Positions 34,225 to 43,461 of a stretch of 64,000 bases of DNA are shown piece after piece. The notes beneath the pieces were generated by a model. The model did not search any database. It was not told the DNA's origin and was given only the letters and a program-made list of their open reading frames with translations. Source of the DNA: JACRLW01 sp046349595 (GTDB taxonomy: Bacteria; Planctomycetota; UBA1135; UBA2386); NCBI GenBank assembly GCA_046349595.1, contig JAXMCA010000001.1, forward strand, positions 806,001-870,000, given 5' to 3'. The first letter of the stretch is position 1, and every line of letters starts with the position of its first letter. The translations under genes and the position numbers were made by a program.

Positions 34225-37200
34225 ATGAAGGGCCTCGCCGCCGTCTGCATCCGCCGGCCGGTGTTCGCGACCATGCTGATCGCCGCGCTGGTCGTCGCCG
34301 GCGCGACCGGCTACGTGCACCTGCCGGTCGATCGCTATCCCGCCGTCGACCTGCCCTCGGTGTCGGTGCGCACGCAGTTGCCCGGCGCATCGCCGGAGGA
34401 GATCGAGGTCTCGGTCTCGCAGCCGATCGAGGAGGCGGTCAACACCATCGAGGGCATCGACGAGCTGCGCTCGATCTCGGGGCAGGGCACGTCGATCGTG
34501 CTGATCACCTTCCGCCTCGACCGTCCGATCGACGCCGCGGCGCAGGACGTGCGCGATCGCGTGGCCGGTGTGATGCGCAACCTGCCGCGCGACATCGATC
34601 CGCCGCAGATCGGCAAGTTCGACAACGACAGCCAGGCGATCCTGACCTTCGCCGTCTCCGGCCGCCGCTCGATCCGCGAGCTCACCGAACTCGCCGACAA
34701 GCGCGTGGTGCCCTTCCTCGAGCGCAGCCCGGGTGTCGGCGAGGTGCGCATGGTCGGCGGCGTCGAGCGGGCCATCGACGTCCAGATCGATGCCGAACGC
34801 CTCGCCGCCTACGGCCTCACCATCCAGGACGTGCGCGACGCGTTGCAGCGGCAGAACGTCGACGTTCCCGGCGGCCTGCTCACCGAGGCGATCCGCGAGC
34901 GCACGCTGCGCACCATGGGTCGCTACGTCGACCCGAAGTCCTTCACGGACCTGGTGATCGAGACCCGCGACGGAGCGCCGATCCGGATCCGCGACGTCGG
35001 CACCGTCACGGACGGCACCAAGGAGGTGCGCACGCTCGCGCGGCTCGACGGCCAACCGACCGTGATCCTCGAGGTCCGTCGCCAGTCGAACGCGAACACC
35101 GTGGCGGTGATCGATGGCTGCAAGGAGGCGGTCGAGCGCCAGCGCGGCGCCCTGCCGCCCGACGTGAAGCTCGACGTCATCCTCGACCAGTCCCGCTACA
35201 TCGACGCCGCCTTGCACGAGATCGACCTGCACCTCGTGCTCGGCTCGATCCTCGCCTCGCTGGTGGTGCTGGCGTTCATGCGCAGCCTGCGCTCCACGCT
35301 GATCGCGGCGATCGCGATCCCGACCTCGGTGGTCGCCACCTTCGGAGTGATGTGGGCGCTCGACTTCACGCTCAATGGCGTGACCATGCTCGCGCTGGTG
35401 CTGATGGTCGGCATCGTCATCGACGACGCGATCGTGGTGCTCGAGAACATCTTCCGCTTCGTCGAGGAGAAGAAGATGACGCCGATGGCGGCCGCGAAGG
35501 AGGCGACGGCCGAGATCGCGCTGGCCGTGCTCGCGACCACCCTGAGCCTGGTCGTGATCTTCGTGCCGGTGTCGTTCATGTCGTCGATCTCCGGCCGCTT
35601 CCTGTTCCAGTTCGGCATCACCGCCGCGGTGGCCGTGCTGGTCAGCCTGCTGGTCTCCTTCACGCTCACGCCGACGATGAGCGCGCGCCTGCTGCGCGTG
35701 AAGGTGCGCCCGCACGACGAGGTCGCGCGTTCGCGCGGCGGCTTCTACGGGATCATCGAGCGCAGCTACCTGTGGATGCTGCGGCTGTCGATGCGGCACC
35801 GCATCGCGGTGTTCGTGCTGTGTCTCGCGGTGATCGGCAGCTCTTGGCCGCTGTACGGCATCGTCAAGCAGGACTACATCCCGAGCGGCGTCGACCAGGG
35901 CGAGTTCGAGGTGCAGGTGCGTGGACCGGAGGGCGCCAACCTCGCGGCGATCGAGTCCGCGATGATCGACGTCGAGTCGGTGATCCGCGGCGTACCCGGC
36001 GTGGTCACGGTGATGACGCAGGCCGGCGGCAGCTTCCTGTCCGGCGTCAGCCGCGGCTCGTTCTACGTGCGGCTCGAACCGCACGAGAAGCGCGTGTTCT
36101 CGCTGCCCCGTCTGTTCAAGGCGCTGTGGGCCCTCGATCCCGGGGCGGCGTTCCGCGGCAACGTCTCGCAGACCGAGATCATGAGCGAGGTGCGCAAGCG
36201 GCTGCGGCGCTTCACGGATCTGAAGTGCGGCGTGCGTCCGCTGCGCTCCTTCAACATCGGCGGCGGCAACTACGAGATCGACTTCGTGCTGCTCGGGCCG
36301 GACCTGATGCAGCTCGCCGACTACGGCCAGCAGCTCGCCAGGCGCGCCGAGGAGGTCGGCGGGATCGTCGACATCGACACCACGCTCAACCTCGACTCGC
36401 CGGAGCTGCGCGTCGGCATCGACCGGCAGCGAGCCGCCGACCTCGGCGTGTCGACCGACGACATCGCCGGCGCCCTGCGCATGATGGTCGGCGGGGATCC
36501 GCGCGTGTCGCGCTTCCGCGACCCGCAGCTCGACGAGGAGTACGACGTCCAGCTCCGTCTCGCGCTGGGCGACCGCGACGACCCGCACGAGATCGGTGCA
36601 CTGTCGGTGCCGCGGCGCGGCGGTGCGCCGGTGCGTCTCGACAACCTCGTGAAGGTCGACGACGCGATCACCGCGTCGCGCATCGATCGTCTCGACCGTC
36701 AGCGACAGAACAGCCTGCGCGCCTCGGTCGCGCCCGGCTACGCGCTCGGCGACCGCATCGAGGTGCTGCGCGAGGAGGCGAAGAAGCTCGGCATGCCGTC
36801 GACCTACACCACGCGGGTCAGCGGTCGCGCGCGCGAACTGGAGCGGACCTTCGGCGAGTTCGTGATCGCCTTCGCGCTGTCGCTGGCCTTCATGTACATG
36901 ATCCTGGCCTCGCAGTTCGAGAGCATGGTTCACCCGCTGACCATCCTGTTCTCGCTGCCGATCAGCGTGCCCTTCGCCTTGCTCTCGCTGTACGTCACCG
37001 GCGACACGCTGAACCTGTACTCCGCGCTCGGCATCCTGGTGCTGTTCGGGATCGTGAAGAAGAACTCCATCCTCCAGATCGATCACGTCAACCAGTTGAG
37101 GCAGAAGGGCGTGCCGCGCGACGAGGCGATCCTGCGCGGCAATCGCGACCGCCTGCGCCCGATCCTGATGACCACGCTCGCGCTGGTCGCCGGCATGCTG

Positions 37201-37380
37201 CCGCTCGCGGTCGGCACCGGTCCGGGCGCCGAGGAACGCCGTGCCATAGCCGTGGTGGTGATCGGCGGGCAGACGCTCGCCCTGCTGCTCACGCTGCTGG
37301 CGACACCGGTGGTCTACTCGCTCTTCGACGATCTCGGCGGGTTCCTCGCGCGGCGTCGCCGGAGCGCGGAGGAGTCGTGA
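34225..37380 (+). CDS. RND multidrug efflux permease (AcrB/HAE1 family)
   Basis: 1051 residues, the normal size. It begins with an inner-membrane helix (RRPVFATMLIAALVVAGATGYVHLPVDRYPAVDLPSV) and carries the family signatures: GASPEEIEVSVSQPIEEAVNTIEG in the porter domain, the transport aspartates D400/D401 in VGIVIDDAIVVLENI, the helix-4/5 motif around SLVVIFVPVSFM, and in the second half GIVKKNSILQIDHVNQLRQKG and RDRLRPILMTTLALVAGMLPLA. It should exchange protons for hydrophobic substrates. It sits 1 bp after the adaptor gene and shares its transcript. A TolC-type partner must come from elsewhere. Confidence 0.95.
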   Translation: MKGLAAVCIRRPVFATMLIAALVVAGATGYVHLPVDRYPAVDLPSVSVRTQLPGASPEEIEVSVSQPIEEAVNTIEGIDELRSISGQGTSIVLITFRLDRPIDAAAQDVRDRVAGVMRNLPRDIDPPQIGKFDNDSQAILTFAVSGRRSIRELTELADKRVVPFLERSPGVGEVRMVGGVERAIDVQIDAERLAAYGLTIQDVRDALQRQNVDVPGGLLTEAIRERTLRTMGRYVDPKSFTDLVIETRDGAPIRIRDVGTVTDGTKEVRTLARLDGQPTVILEVRRQSNANTVAVIDGCKEAVERQRGALPPDVKLDVILDQSRYIDAALHEIDLHLVLGSILASLVVLAFMRSLRSTLIAAIAIPTSVVATFGVMWALDFTLNGVTMLALVLMVGIVIDDAIVVLENIFRFVEEKKMTPMAAAKEATAEIALAVLATTLSLVVIFVPVSFMSSISGRFLFQFGITAAVAVLVSLLVSFTLTPTMSARLLRVKVRPHDEVARSRGGFYGIIERSYLWMLRLSMRHRIAVFVLCLAVIGSSWPLYGIVKQDYIPSGVDQGEFEVQVRGPEGANLAAIESAMIDVESVIRGVPGVVTVMTQAGGSFLSGVSRGSFYVRLEPHEKRVFSLPRLFKALWALDPGAAFRGNVSQTEIMSEVRKRLRRFTDLKCGVRPLRSFNIGGGNYEIDFVLLGPDLMQLADYGQQLARRAEEVGGIVDIDTTLNLDSPELRVGIDRQRAADLGVSTDDIAGALRMMVGGDPRVSRFRDPQLDEEYDVQLRLALGDRDDPHEIGALSVPRRGGAPVRLDNLVKVDDAITASRIDRLDRQRQNSLRASVAPGYALGDRIEVLREEAKKLGMPSTYTTRVSGRARELERTFGEFVIAFALSLAFMYMILASQFESMVHPLTILFSLPISVPFALLSLYVTGDTLNLYSALGILVLFGIVKKNSILQIDHVNQLRQKGVPRDEAILRGNRDRLRPILMTTLALVAGMLPLAVGTGPGAEERRAIAVVVIGGQTLALLLTLLATPVVYSLFDDLGGFLARRRRSAEES

Positions 37381-37438
37381 GGGGCACGAATCGGCGGTTG
37401 CGACGTTCGCTCTGCCCCGCGCCTGCGAGAGAGGATGC

Positions 37439-37999
37439 ATGGATCGACCGACCTGTGTGATCGATGCCCTCGCTCGGACTCCGTCCGAGCGAGACCTCGA
37501 CGACCTCGCCGCCCTCCTCGGTGATGCCGTCGACTCCGGCGCCGCGGTGAGCTTCCTTGCGCCGTTGCCGCGGGATGCCGCGCGCGCGTTCTGGCGTCGG
37601 ACCGCCGCGGAGATGGGTGCGCGCAGCGTCGTGCTGGTCGCGCGTGACGGCCTCGGCATCGCCGGCACGGTCACCCTGCACGCGGCCTGGGCCCCGAACC
37701 AGCCTCATCGCGGCGAGATCGCCAAGCTGATCGTGCATCGGCGTGCGCGGCGTCAGGGACTGGGCGACCGCCTGATGGAGCGGGCCGAGCAGCACGCACG
37801 GGACGTCGGGCTCAGCCTGCTCACGCTCGATGCGAAGCGCGGTGCCGCCGCCGAGCTGCTCTACCAGCGACGCGGCTGGACGCGGGTCGGCGCGATCCCC
37901 GACTTCGCGGTCGATCCCGACGGCGCCGCGCTGCACGACACGGTGATCTACTTCAAGCGCGTCGGTGCCGGACCCGAGCTGCCGCTGCACAGGACATGA
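37439..37999 (+). CDS. GNAT-family N-acetyltransferase
   Basis: About 186 residues. The acetyl-CoA-binding region is clear: EIAKLIVHRRARRQGLGDRLMERAEQHARD, with the R/QxxGxG/A loop (RRQGLG). After it come LLTLDAKRGAAAELLYQRRGW and IPDFAVDPDGALHDTVIYFKR, standard for GNAT enzymes that modify small amines or antibiotics. GAGG precedes the ATG. It overlaps the kinase gene by ATGA, so the two are probably coupled. The substrate is unknown. Confidence 0.86.
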   Translation: MDRPTCVIDALARTPSERDLDDLAALLGDAVDSGAAVSFLAPLPRDAARAFWRRTAAEMGARSVVLVARDGLGIAGTVTLHAAWAPNQPHRGEIAKLIVHRRARRQGLGDRLMERAEQHARDVGLSLLTLDAKRGAAAELLYQRRGWTRVGAIPDFAVDPDGAALHDTVIYFKRVGAGPELPLHRT

Positions 38000-40356
38000 C
38001 CCTCGATCGTGCCCGACTGCGCCGCATCTTCGATGCGGCCTGCGACCTCGATGCGGCAGCACGTGGCGTGTTGCTCGATCGCGAGTGCACCGGTGATCCG
38101 GAGCTGCGCGCCGAGGTCGAGGAGCTGCTGCGTCGCGACCAGGCCGCCGCGTTGCTCGCGGAGGAACGTCTGGCTGCGTTGCGTGGGCAGATCGAGAGCG
38201 GAACGGCGCGCCTGCCGGAGCGCATCGGACGCTTCCGCGTGCTCGCGCGGATCGGCGCCGGCGGGATGGGCGTGGTCTATCGCGCCCTGCAGGAGAACCC
38301 CGAGCGCGAGGTCGCGATCAAGGTTCTCGCTCCGGGCCTCGGCGACGACGCGACGCATGCCCGCTTCGCGCTCGAGGCGGAGGCGCTGGGTCGCCTCCAG
38401 CACCCGGGGATCGCCCAGATCCTCGAAGCCGGGTCGTACCACAGCGAGCACGGCGAGCAGCCCTACCTCGCGATGGAGCTGGTGGGCGGCGAGGCACTGA
38501 ACCAGTGGGCGCGACGGAGGCAGCCCGCGGAGCGCGAGCGTCTCGCGGTGCTGCTGCAGGTCTGCGACGCGATCCAGCACGCGCACCAGAAGGGACTGAT
38601 CCATCGCGATCTCAAGCCGGGCAATCTGCTGGTGGACGAATCTGCGCGGGTCAAGGTGCTCGACTTCGGCATCGCGCGGCTCCTCGATGCCGACCGTGAT
38701 CACGGCCTGCGTACGCGGACCGGGCAGATGCTCGGGACGCTGTCCTACATGAGCCCGGAGCAGGCGAAGGGCGATCACGACGCCGTCGACGTGCGCAGCG
38801 ACGTGTATGCGCTGGGTGTGATCGCCTACGAGCTGCTGAGCGGCGCGCTGCCGATCGACGTCGAAGGCCAGCCGCTCACCGTGGCGGTGCGTCGCGTGAT
38901 CGACGACCAACCCGTGCTGCTCGGACAGCGCGACCGTCGCATCGCCACCGACCTGCAGACGATCGTGGCGACGGCGCTGCGCAAGGAACCGGAGCGGCGC
39001 TACGCCACCGTGCAGGCCTTCGCCGACGACCTGCGACGCTACCTCGCGTATCAGCCGGTGCTCGCGCGACCCGCGAGCTTCGGCTACGTCGTGCGCCGCT
39101 TCGCGCGTCGACATCGCGGCCTGGTGGTGGGGAGCGCCGCGGCGGTCCTCGCGCTGTGCGCGGGCACCGCGCTCGCCGTGGCCTGGGCACTGCGCGCGGC
39201 GCGTGCCGAGGGCGAGGCCAGGGAGGAGGCCAAGATCGCCGACGGCGTGTCGGACTTCGTCGAGCATCTCTTCGCCGGTGCGTCGCCTGCCGCCGCGAAC
39301 GGTCGCGAGATCACCGCGAAGGAGCTGGTCCTGCGCGGCGTGAAGCGCGTCGGTGCGAGCCTCGCTGACGAACCGCTGTTCCGCGCCCGGCTCGAGCGCT
39401 TCCTCGGCACGGTCCTCACCGAACTGGGCGAGGCGAAGACGGCACGACCGCTGCTCGACGATGCGCTGACGACCCTGCGCGCGTCGCTCCCCGCCGACGA
39501 CACGCGGATCGGCGAGGCGATCCTCTCGAAGGCCCGCAACCTGTTCCTCGGCCACGACGTCGTCGCGGCCGAGCCCCTGTTCGACGAGGCCCTCGCCTGG
39601 CACGAACGCATGGGGCGACCGCGCGACGAGTTCTTCGCGCGTTGCCACGAAGGACTGGGTGCCTGCGCCCTGGAGCGTCGCGGACTCGACGAGGCGCTCG
39701 CACACTTCGAGACGATGCGCGCGGTTCGCGCCGCCGATCCCGATCCGGCGGTGCGCGCGCGCGACCTCGTGCGCATGGCGAATCTCCGCCGTCTGCGCGG
39801 CGAGACGCAGCTGGCGGAGATGCTCTTCGTGCAGGCGCACCAGCTCGCGCAGCAGGGCGACGACGCGATGCTGCGAGCCAACCTCGCGACCAATCTCGGC
39901 GTGCTGCGCGCCGGCCAACAGCGTCTCGACGAAGCAGAGTCGCTATCCCGCGAGTCGCTCGAAGTCGGTGAGCGCCTGCTCGGCGTCGAGCATCCGCTGC
40001 TGGTGAGACGGCTCTGCAACCTCGCCGGTGTGCTGTCGCAGACCGGTCGTCAGGAGCAGGCCGTGCCGCTCCTCGAGCGCGCGCTCGCGATCGGCGCGAA
40101 GGCCGGAGCGGAGCAGGATGACGGTGTCGCCAGTGCGGCGACGAACCTGGGCAACCTGCGCGAGCAGCAGGGCAGGTCGGACGACGCCGTCGCGCTCTAC
40201 GAGCGTGCGATCGCGATCTACGAGCGATTCGGCCCGGCCCGCAGCCGCGAACTCGCCGACACGATCGAGAACATGGCACTCGCCGTGGAGCACCTCGGCG
40301 ACAAGGAGCGCGCTGCAGCACTGCGCGAGCGCGTCGCCGCGATCCGCGGTCGCTAG
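37996..40356 (+). CDS. Ser/Thr protein kinase with one membrane helix and a TPR domain
   Basis: 786 residues. The first 70 residues are a short helical leader (RIFDAACDLDAAARG...), typical of this planctomycete/myxobacterial kinase group. Residues 76-345 are the kinase: glycine loop IGAGGMGVVY, VAIKVL lysine, catalytic loop LIHRDLKPGNLLV, DFGIARLL, SYMSPEQ in place of APE. A single membrane helix follows (GLVVGSAAAVLALCAGTALAVAWAL), then a helical and TPR region with repeats such as EAESLSRESLEVGERLLGVEHPLL and EQAVPLLERALAIGAKAG. The TPR part would be on the other side of the membrane and could sense partners. Its stop codon shares a CTAG with that of the convergent gene. Confidence 0.92.
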   Translation: MTLDRARLRRIFDAACDLDAAARGVLLDRECTGDPELRAEVEELLRRDQAAALLAEERLAALRGQIESGTARLPERIGRFRVLARIGAGGMGVVYRALQENPEREVAIKVLAPGLGDDATHARFALEAEALGRLQHPGIAQILEAGSYHSEHGEQPYLAMELVGGEALNQWARRRQPAERERLAVLLQVCDAIQHAHQKGLIHRDLKPGNLLVDESARVKVLDFGIARLLDADRDHGLRTRTGQMLGTLSYMSPEQAKGDHDAVDVRSDVYALGVIAYELLSGALPIDVEGQPLTVAVRRVIDDQPVLLGQRDRRIATDLQTIVATALRKEPERRYATVQAFADDLRRYLAYQPVLARPASFGYVVRRFARRHRGLVVGSAAAVLALCAGTALAVAWALRAARAEGEAREEAKIADGVSDFVEHLFAGASPAAANGREITAKELVLRGVKRVGASLADEPLFRARLERFLGTVLTELGEAKTARPLLDDALTTLRASLPADDTRIGEAILSKARNLFLGHDVVAAEPLFDEALAWHERMGRPRDEFFARCHEGLGACALERRGLDEALAHFETMRAVRAADPDPAVRARDLVRMANLRRLRGETQLAEMLFVQAHQLAQQGDDAMLRANLATNLGVLRAGQQRLDEAESLSRESLEVGERLLGVEHPLLVRRLCNLAGVLSQTGRQEQAVPLLERALAIGAKAGAEQDDGVASAATNLGNLREQQGRSDDAVALYERAIAIYERFGPARSRELADTIENMALAVEHLGDKERAAALRERVAAIRGR

Positions 40357-40874
40357 CGGATGTCGCGCTCGCCGTTGAGCTCGCGATCGGTCTGCTCGCC
40401 GACCTCGTCGACGAACTCGATCAACTCGCGGAGGACCCTCACGGTGGCGTCGCCCGCCTTGGGGGTCTCGGCGAGGTCGGTCGCGTCGAACTGCGTGCCG
40501 AAGCGGAGCGCCCAGGTGCCCTTGGTGTCCTTGAACAGGTAGTAGGCGCCGAGCTTCTTCGCGTTCGCGAGGACCTTGCGCATCGTCGCTTCGTCGGGCG
40601 GGCTGTTCTGATCGATCCAGACGGTGGTGTAGATGCTGTGCGTCACGAGGCCGCCGGGGCGACCCGGTGCGATCGAGACGAGCACGGTCTGCTGGCGGTT
40701 GCCGTCGTGCGTGAACGTGACCGTGTAGCTCTTGCCGCTCGTGCTCTTCTGGTAGGAGAGGCCGCAGACGCCCATCGCCGAATCGAGGCGCGCGGCGCGG
40801 GCCGCGTCGTCCGGGTCCTGCGGACCGCGGACGAGCAACGTGAGGATGAGGAGACTCCGCAGCAGGGTGATCAC
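40353..40874 (-). CDS. Small exported protein, possibly YbjN-like
   Basis: About 173 residues. The N-terminus (MITLLRSLLILTLLVRG) is a signal peptide. The body has alternating strands (KSYTVTFTHDGNRQQTVLVSIAP, TVWIDQNSPP, YYLFKDTKGTWALRFGTQFDATDL) and a final helix (VRVLRELIEFVDEVGEQTDRELN), an arrangement seen in YbjN-type domains. The resemblance is by pattern only, and no function is assigned. The GTG start overlaps the stop of the ankyrin gene (GTGA), so it is translated from the same message. Confidence 0.55.
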   Translation of the reverse strand: MITLLRSLLILTLLVRGPQDPDDAARAARLDSAMGVCGLSYQKSTSGKSYTVTFTHDGNRQQTVLVSIAPGRPGGLVTHSIYTTVWIDQNSPPDEATMRKVLANAKKLGAYYLFKDTKGTWALRFGTQFDATDLAETPKAGDATVRVLRELIEFVDEVGEQTDRELNGERDIR

Positions 40875-42901
40875 AGGCGGTCCTCCGCGTCGGGGTGGAT
40901 CTCGTGTTCGAGGGAGTCGGCCGTGGACTCCACGAGGAGCAGATAGCGGGCGAGGCGCTCCGCGGACAGATCGCAGGGCGCGGCGACGCGGAAGCGGATG
41001 CGCCAGTTGGTCTGCGTCTCGCCGGGTTTCTCGAGTACCAGGCCGCCGATGGCCCAGCGCTTCAGCAGCAAGGTCTGCATCAGTTCGTTCGAGGGCGGGT
41101 CCTTCTCGTCGTAGCACAAGGAGAAGATCTCCTGCGTGCGCAACTCGCCGTAGGTGTCGACGCTCTTGCGCATGTAGACGTACTGCGCGCGCTTCGCCTC
41201 GGAATGGGTGTACCGCAGCCGATGGAAGGCGCCGACGTCGTCGAACTTCAGCGCGGTGGTGTGCAGCGTCGCACCGAGCGGATCGTCGGCGGCACCGGGC
41301 AGCGCGGCCTTCAGCAGCGCGAGGGCTTCGGCGTCCTCGAGTTCCTGCGCGAGCGAGATCGCCGAGCGCTTGCCGAGGAAGAAGCTGTTCCACTCCTTGG
41401 CCGGGTCGGCGCCGGCCTTCAGCAGGATTTCGATCGCACGATGGTCCTGACGGCGCACCGCGGCGATCAGCGGCGGATCACCGTCGGCCGGCGGTTCCTG
41501 ATCGGCGGCGGCACCCGCCGCGAGCATCACCTCGAGGCAGTCGAGATGTCCGCTCACGATCGCGGCCTGCAGCGGCGGATCGAAGACGCCGGCGCGGTAG
41601 GCGAAGTCGATGCGGGCCTTGGCGTGCTCGCACAGCCAGCGCAGTCCGTCGGCTCCGCCCTCGCGCGCCGACTCGCCGACCGCTGCGCCGACCGTCTCGT
41701 CCTTGTGGACCTGCGGGAGCATCGCCTCGAGCACCCGCAGGTGCCCCTTCGTGGCCGCGCCGCCGAGTGCAGTCGCGAAGAAGTGGTCGAAGTCGGCATC
41801 GGCCCCGATCGCGAGCAGCGCGCGCACGACGGCGAGGCTCTGCGCCTCGTCCTCGATCCCGCAGGCCGCCAACAGCGCGTGGTCGACCGAGCGCTGATCC
41901 GCTCCCGCCTCGAGCAGGATCTTCAGCGTGTCGAAGTCGCCGAGGGCGGCGGCGGCCGGCAGGGGTGGTGTCTGCAGCGAGCGGTCGAAGCAGGGATCGG
42001 CGCCGGCCGCGAGCAGCAGGCGGACGCGCGCGGCTCGGTCAGGGAGGCGGCTGGCCGACGCGGAGGCGAGGGCGAGTCCGAGCGCATAGCTGCTCGGCTT
42101 GCTGTCCTTCAGGAGTTGCTGCAGCACCGCGAACTCGCCCCATTCGGCGGCGTAGGCGAGCGGCGTGGTCGGGCTGAAGCCGTTGCCGACCACGAGATCG
42201 ACGCGGCAGCCGTTGCCCATCAGCTCGGAACACAATGCGACGTCGTCACGGCGCACCGCGGCGAGCAGCAGCGCGTGCTCGTCGTCGTGTGCATTGGGAC
42301 TCGCGCCGGCCTCGACCGCCTTGCGTGCCGCGTCGAGATCGCCCTCGGACAGGGCCTCGCACAGGGCGCGATCGTGCTTGCCGGCGTCGACGGTCCACTT
42401 CTCGATGTCCGAGCCCTCCGGGGCATAGGCGTAGGGATCGTGGTCCGCGGAGTCCTTGCGATCGAGGCGCGCCCCGAGTCGGTGCAGCAGGCGCGCGAGA
42501 TCGAGGTCGTGGGTCAGCACCGCGTAATGCAGCGGCGTGTGACCGGCGTCGTCGCCGATGTCGAGGAAGGCACCGCGCGCGATCAGCAGCTCGATCAGCT
42601 CGGGGCGCTTCGCGACCACGGCGTGGATCAGCGGCGTGCGACCCTTGGTGCTGTCCTCGCCGGCGCCCATGCCCTTGTCGGGGGACGCGCCGTCGTCGAG
42701 CGCCTTCCGCACGGCATCGAGATCACCTTTGTCGATGGCTTCGCAGAGGCGCTTGGCGAGCGCAGTCTGCGCCTCTTCGTCGGGCGCGGCGGCATGCGGC
42801 TTCGGCCGCGGCAAGGCGACGATCGCATCCTCCTGTGCCGGGAGTGGCGTCGCGAAGGGGAGGAGCAGCACGAGAAGGGCCGGCAGGCCGCGTCGGATCA
42901 T
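40871..42901 (-). CDS. Secreted ankyrin-repeat protein
   Basis: About 676 residues. The signal peptide ends LLPFATPLPAQ. Ankyrin repeats fill residues 45 to about 490, recognisable by GRTPLIHAVVAKRPELIELLIARGA, AGHTPLHYAVLTHDLDLARLLHRLGA, PLQAAIVSGHLDCLEVMLAAGA and DPPLIAAVRRQDHRAIEILLKAGA. The C-terminal 150 residues (from LHTTALKFDDVGAFHRLRYTH) are beta-rich and unassigned. Ankyrin repeats mediate protein binding; an exported one may act in the periplasm. It lies upstream of, and overlaps, the small exported gene and is divergent from the gene at 43052. Confidence 0.85.
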   Translation of the reverse strand: MIRRGLPALLVLLLPFATPLPAQEDAIVALPRPKPHAAAPDEEAQTALAKRLCEAIDKGDLDAVRKALDDGASPDKGMGAGEDSTKGRTPLIHAVVAKRPELIELLIARGAFLDIGDDAGHTPLHYAVLTHDLDLARLLHRLGARLDRKDSADHDPYAYAPEGSDIEKWTVDAGKHDRALCEALSEGDLDAARKAVEAGASPNAHDDEHALLLAAVRRDDVALCSELMGNGCRVDLVVGNGFSPTTPLAYAAEWGEFAVLQQLLKDSKPSSYALGLALASASASRLPDRAARVRLLLAAGADPCFDRSLQTPPLPAAAALGDFDTLKILLEAGADQRSVDHALLAACGIEDEAQSLAVVRALLAIGADADFDHFFATALGGAATKGHLRVLEAMLPQVHKDETVGAAVGESAREGGADGLRWLCEHAKARIDFAYRAGVFDPPLQAAIVSGHLDCLEVMLAAGAAADQEPPADGDPPLIAAVRRQDHRAIEILLKAGADPAKEWNSFFLGKRSAISLAQELEDAEALALLKAALPGAADDPLGATLHTTALKFDDVGAFHRLRYTHSEAKRAQYVYMRKSVDTYGELRTQEIFSLCYDEKDPPSNELMQTLLLKRWAIGGLVLEKPGETQTNWRIRFRVAAPCDLSAERLARYLLLVESTADSLEHEIHPDAEDRL

Positions 42902-43051
42902 GCGCACTCGTTTTCGGATGGCCCGGATCGGCGGGTTGAGCCGGCGCCCTGCCGGCAGTCGCGCCGCCGCGACCGGCGGGGTAGCGTGCCGCGCCGGGAA
43001 AGGAACGGCAATCGACCGCCGCCCTCGACTCGTTCTCGTCCGGGTATCCCG

Positions 43052-43369
43052 ATGTCCGATCGCTTCGCGACCTCCCTGTTCCGACTGCTGGGCGTCCTCG
43101 GTCTGGCCTGTGCGCTGACCTACGCGCTGATCGGCGTGGCCGCCCCGGCCCTGTTCTTCAGAAGCCTGCCGGCCGACACGCCGAATCCCGCCCTCCCCAT
43201 GGTCGGCATGGCTGCGATCGGCGCCGCGGTGTCGGGACTGCTGCTCCTGCTGAGCCGACCCCTCGGTCGCTTCGTCGCCGCAGGGGAGGGAGCGCCATCC
43301 AAGGGCCGCGAGGAGGCGCCGCACACGCAGGTCAGCATCCGCGCCGGCGACGCGCGATCGGCGCGCTGA
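43052..43369 (+). CDS. Small two-helix membrane protein of unknown function
   Basis: 105 residues with two hydrophobic helices (LLGVLGLACALTYALIGVAAPALFF and LPMVGMAAIGAAVSGLLLLLSRP) and a polar C-terminus. The ATG lies in a 150-bp divergent region next to the ankyrin gene. No family was recognised; it is short, so confidence that it is real rests on the hydrophobic pattern and the absence of any other gene in the space. Confidence 0.5.
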   Translation: MSDRFATSLFRLLGVLGLACALTYALIGVAAPALFFRSLPADTPNPALPMVGMAAIGAAVSGLLLLLSRPLGRFVAAGEGAPSKGREEAPHTQVSIRAGDARSAR

Positions 43370-43461
43370 CCGCGGAGATTGCAGGAATCCGCCCGGAGTG
43401 CGTGTGGATCCGCGCGGGGCGGCGCTGTGGGATGCGCGCCGTCCCCCGCGCTCGCCGCCTG

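Noticed and set aside
34198..37674. 1158-codon open frame on the minus strand
   Set aside because: Antisense of the RND permease; His/Arg/Asp-rich, low complexity, no motifs.
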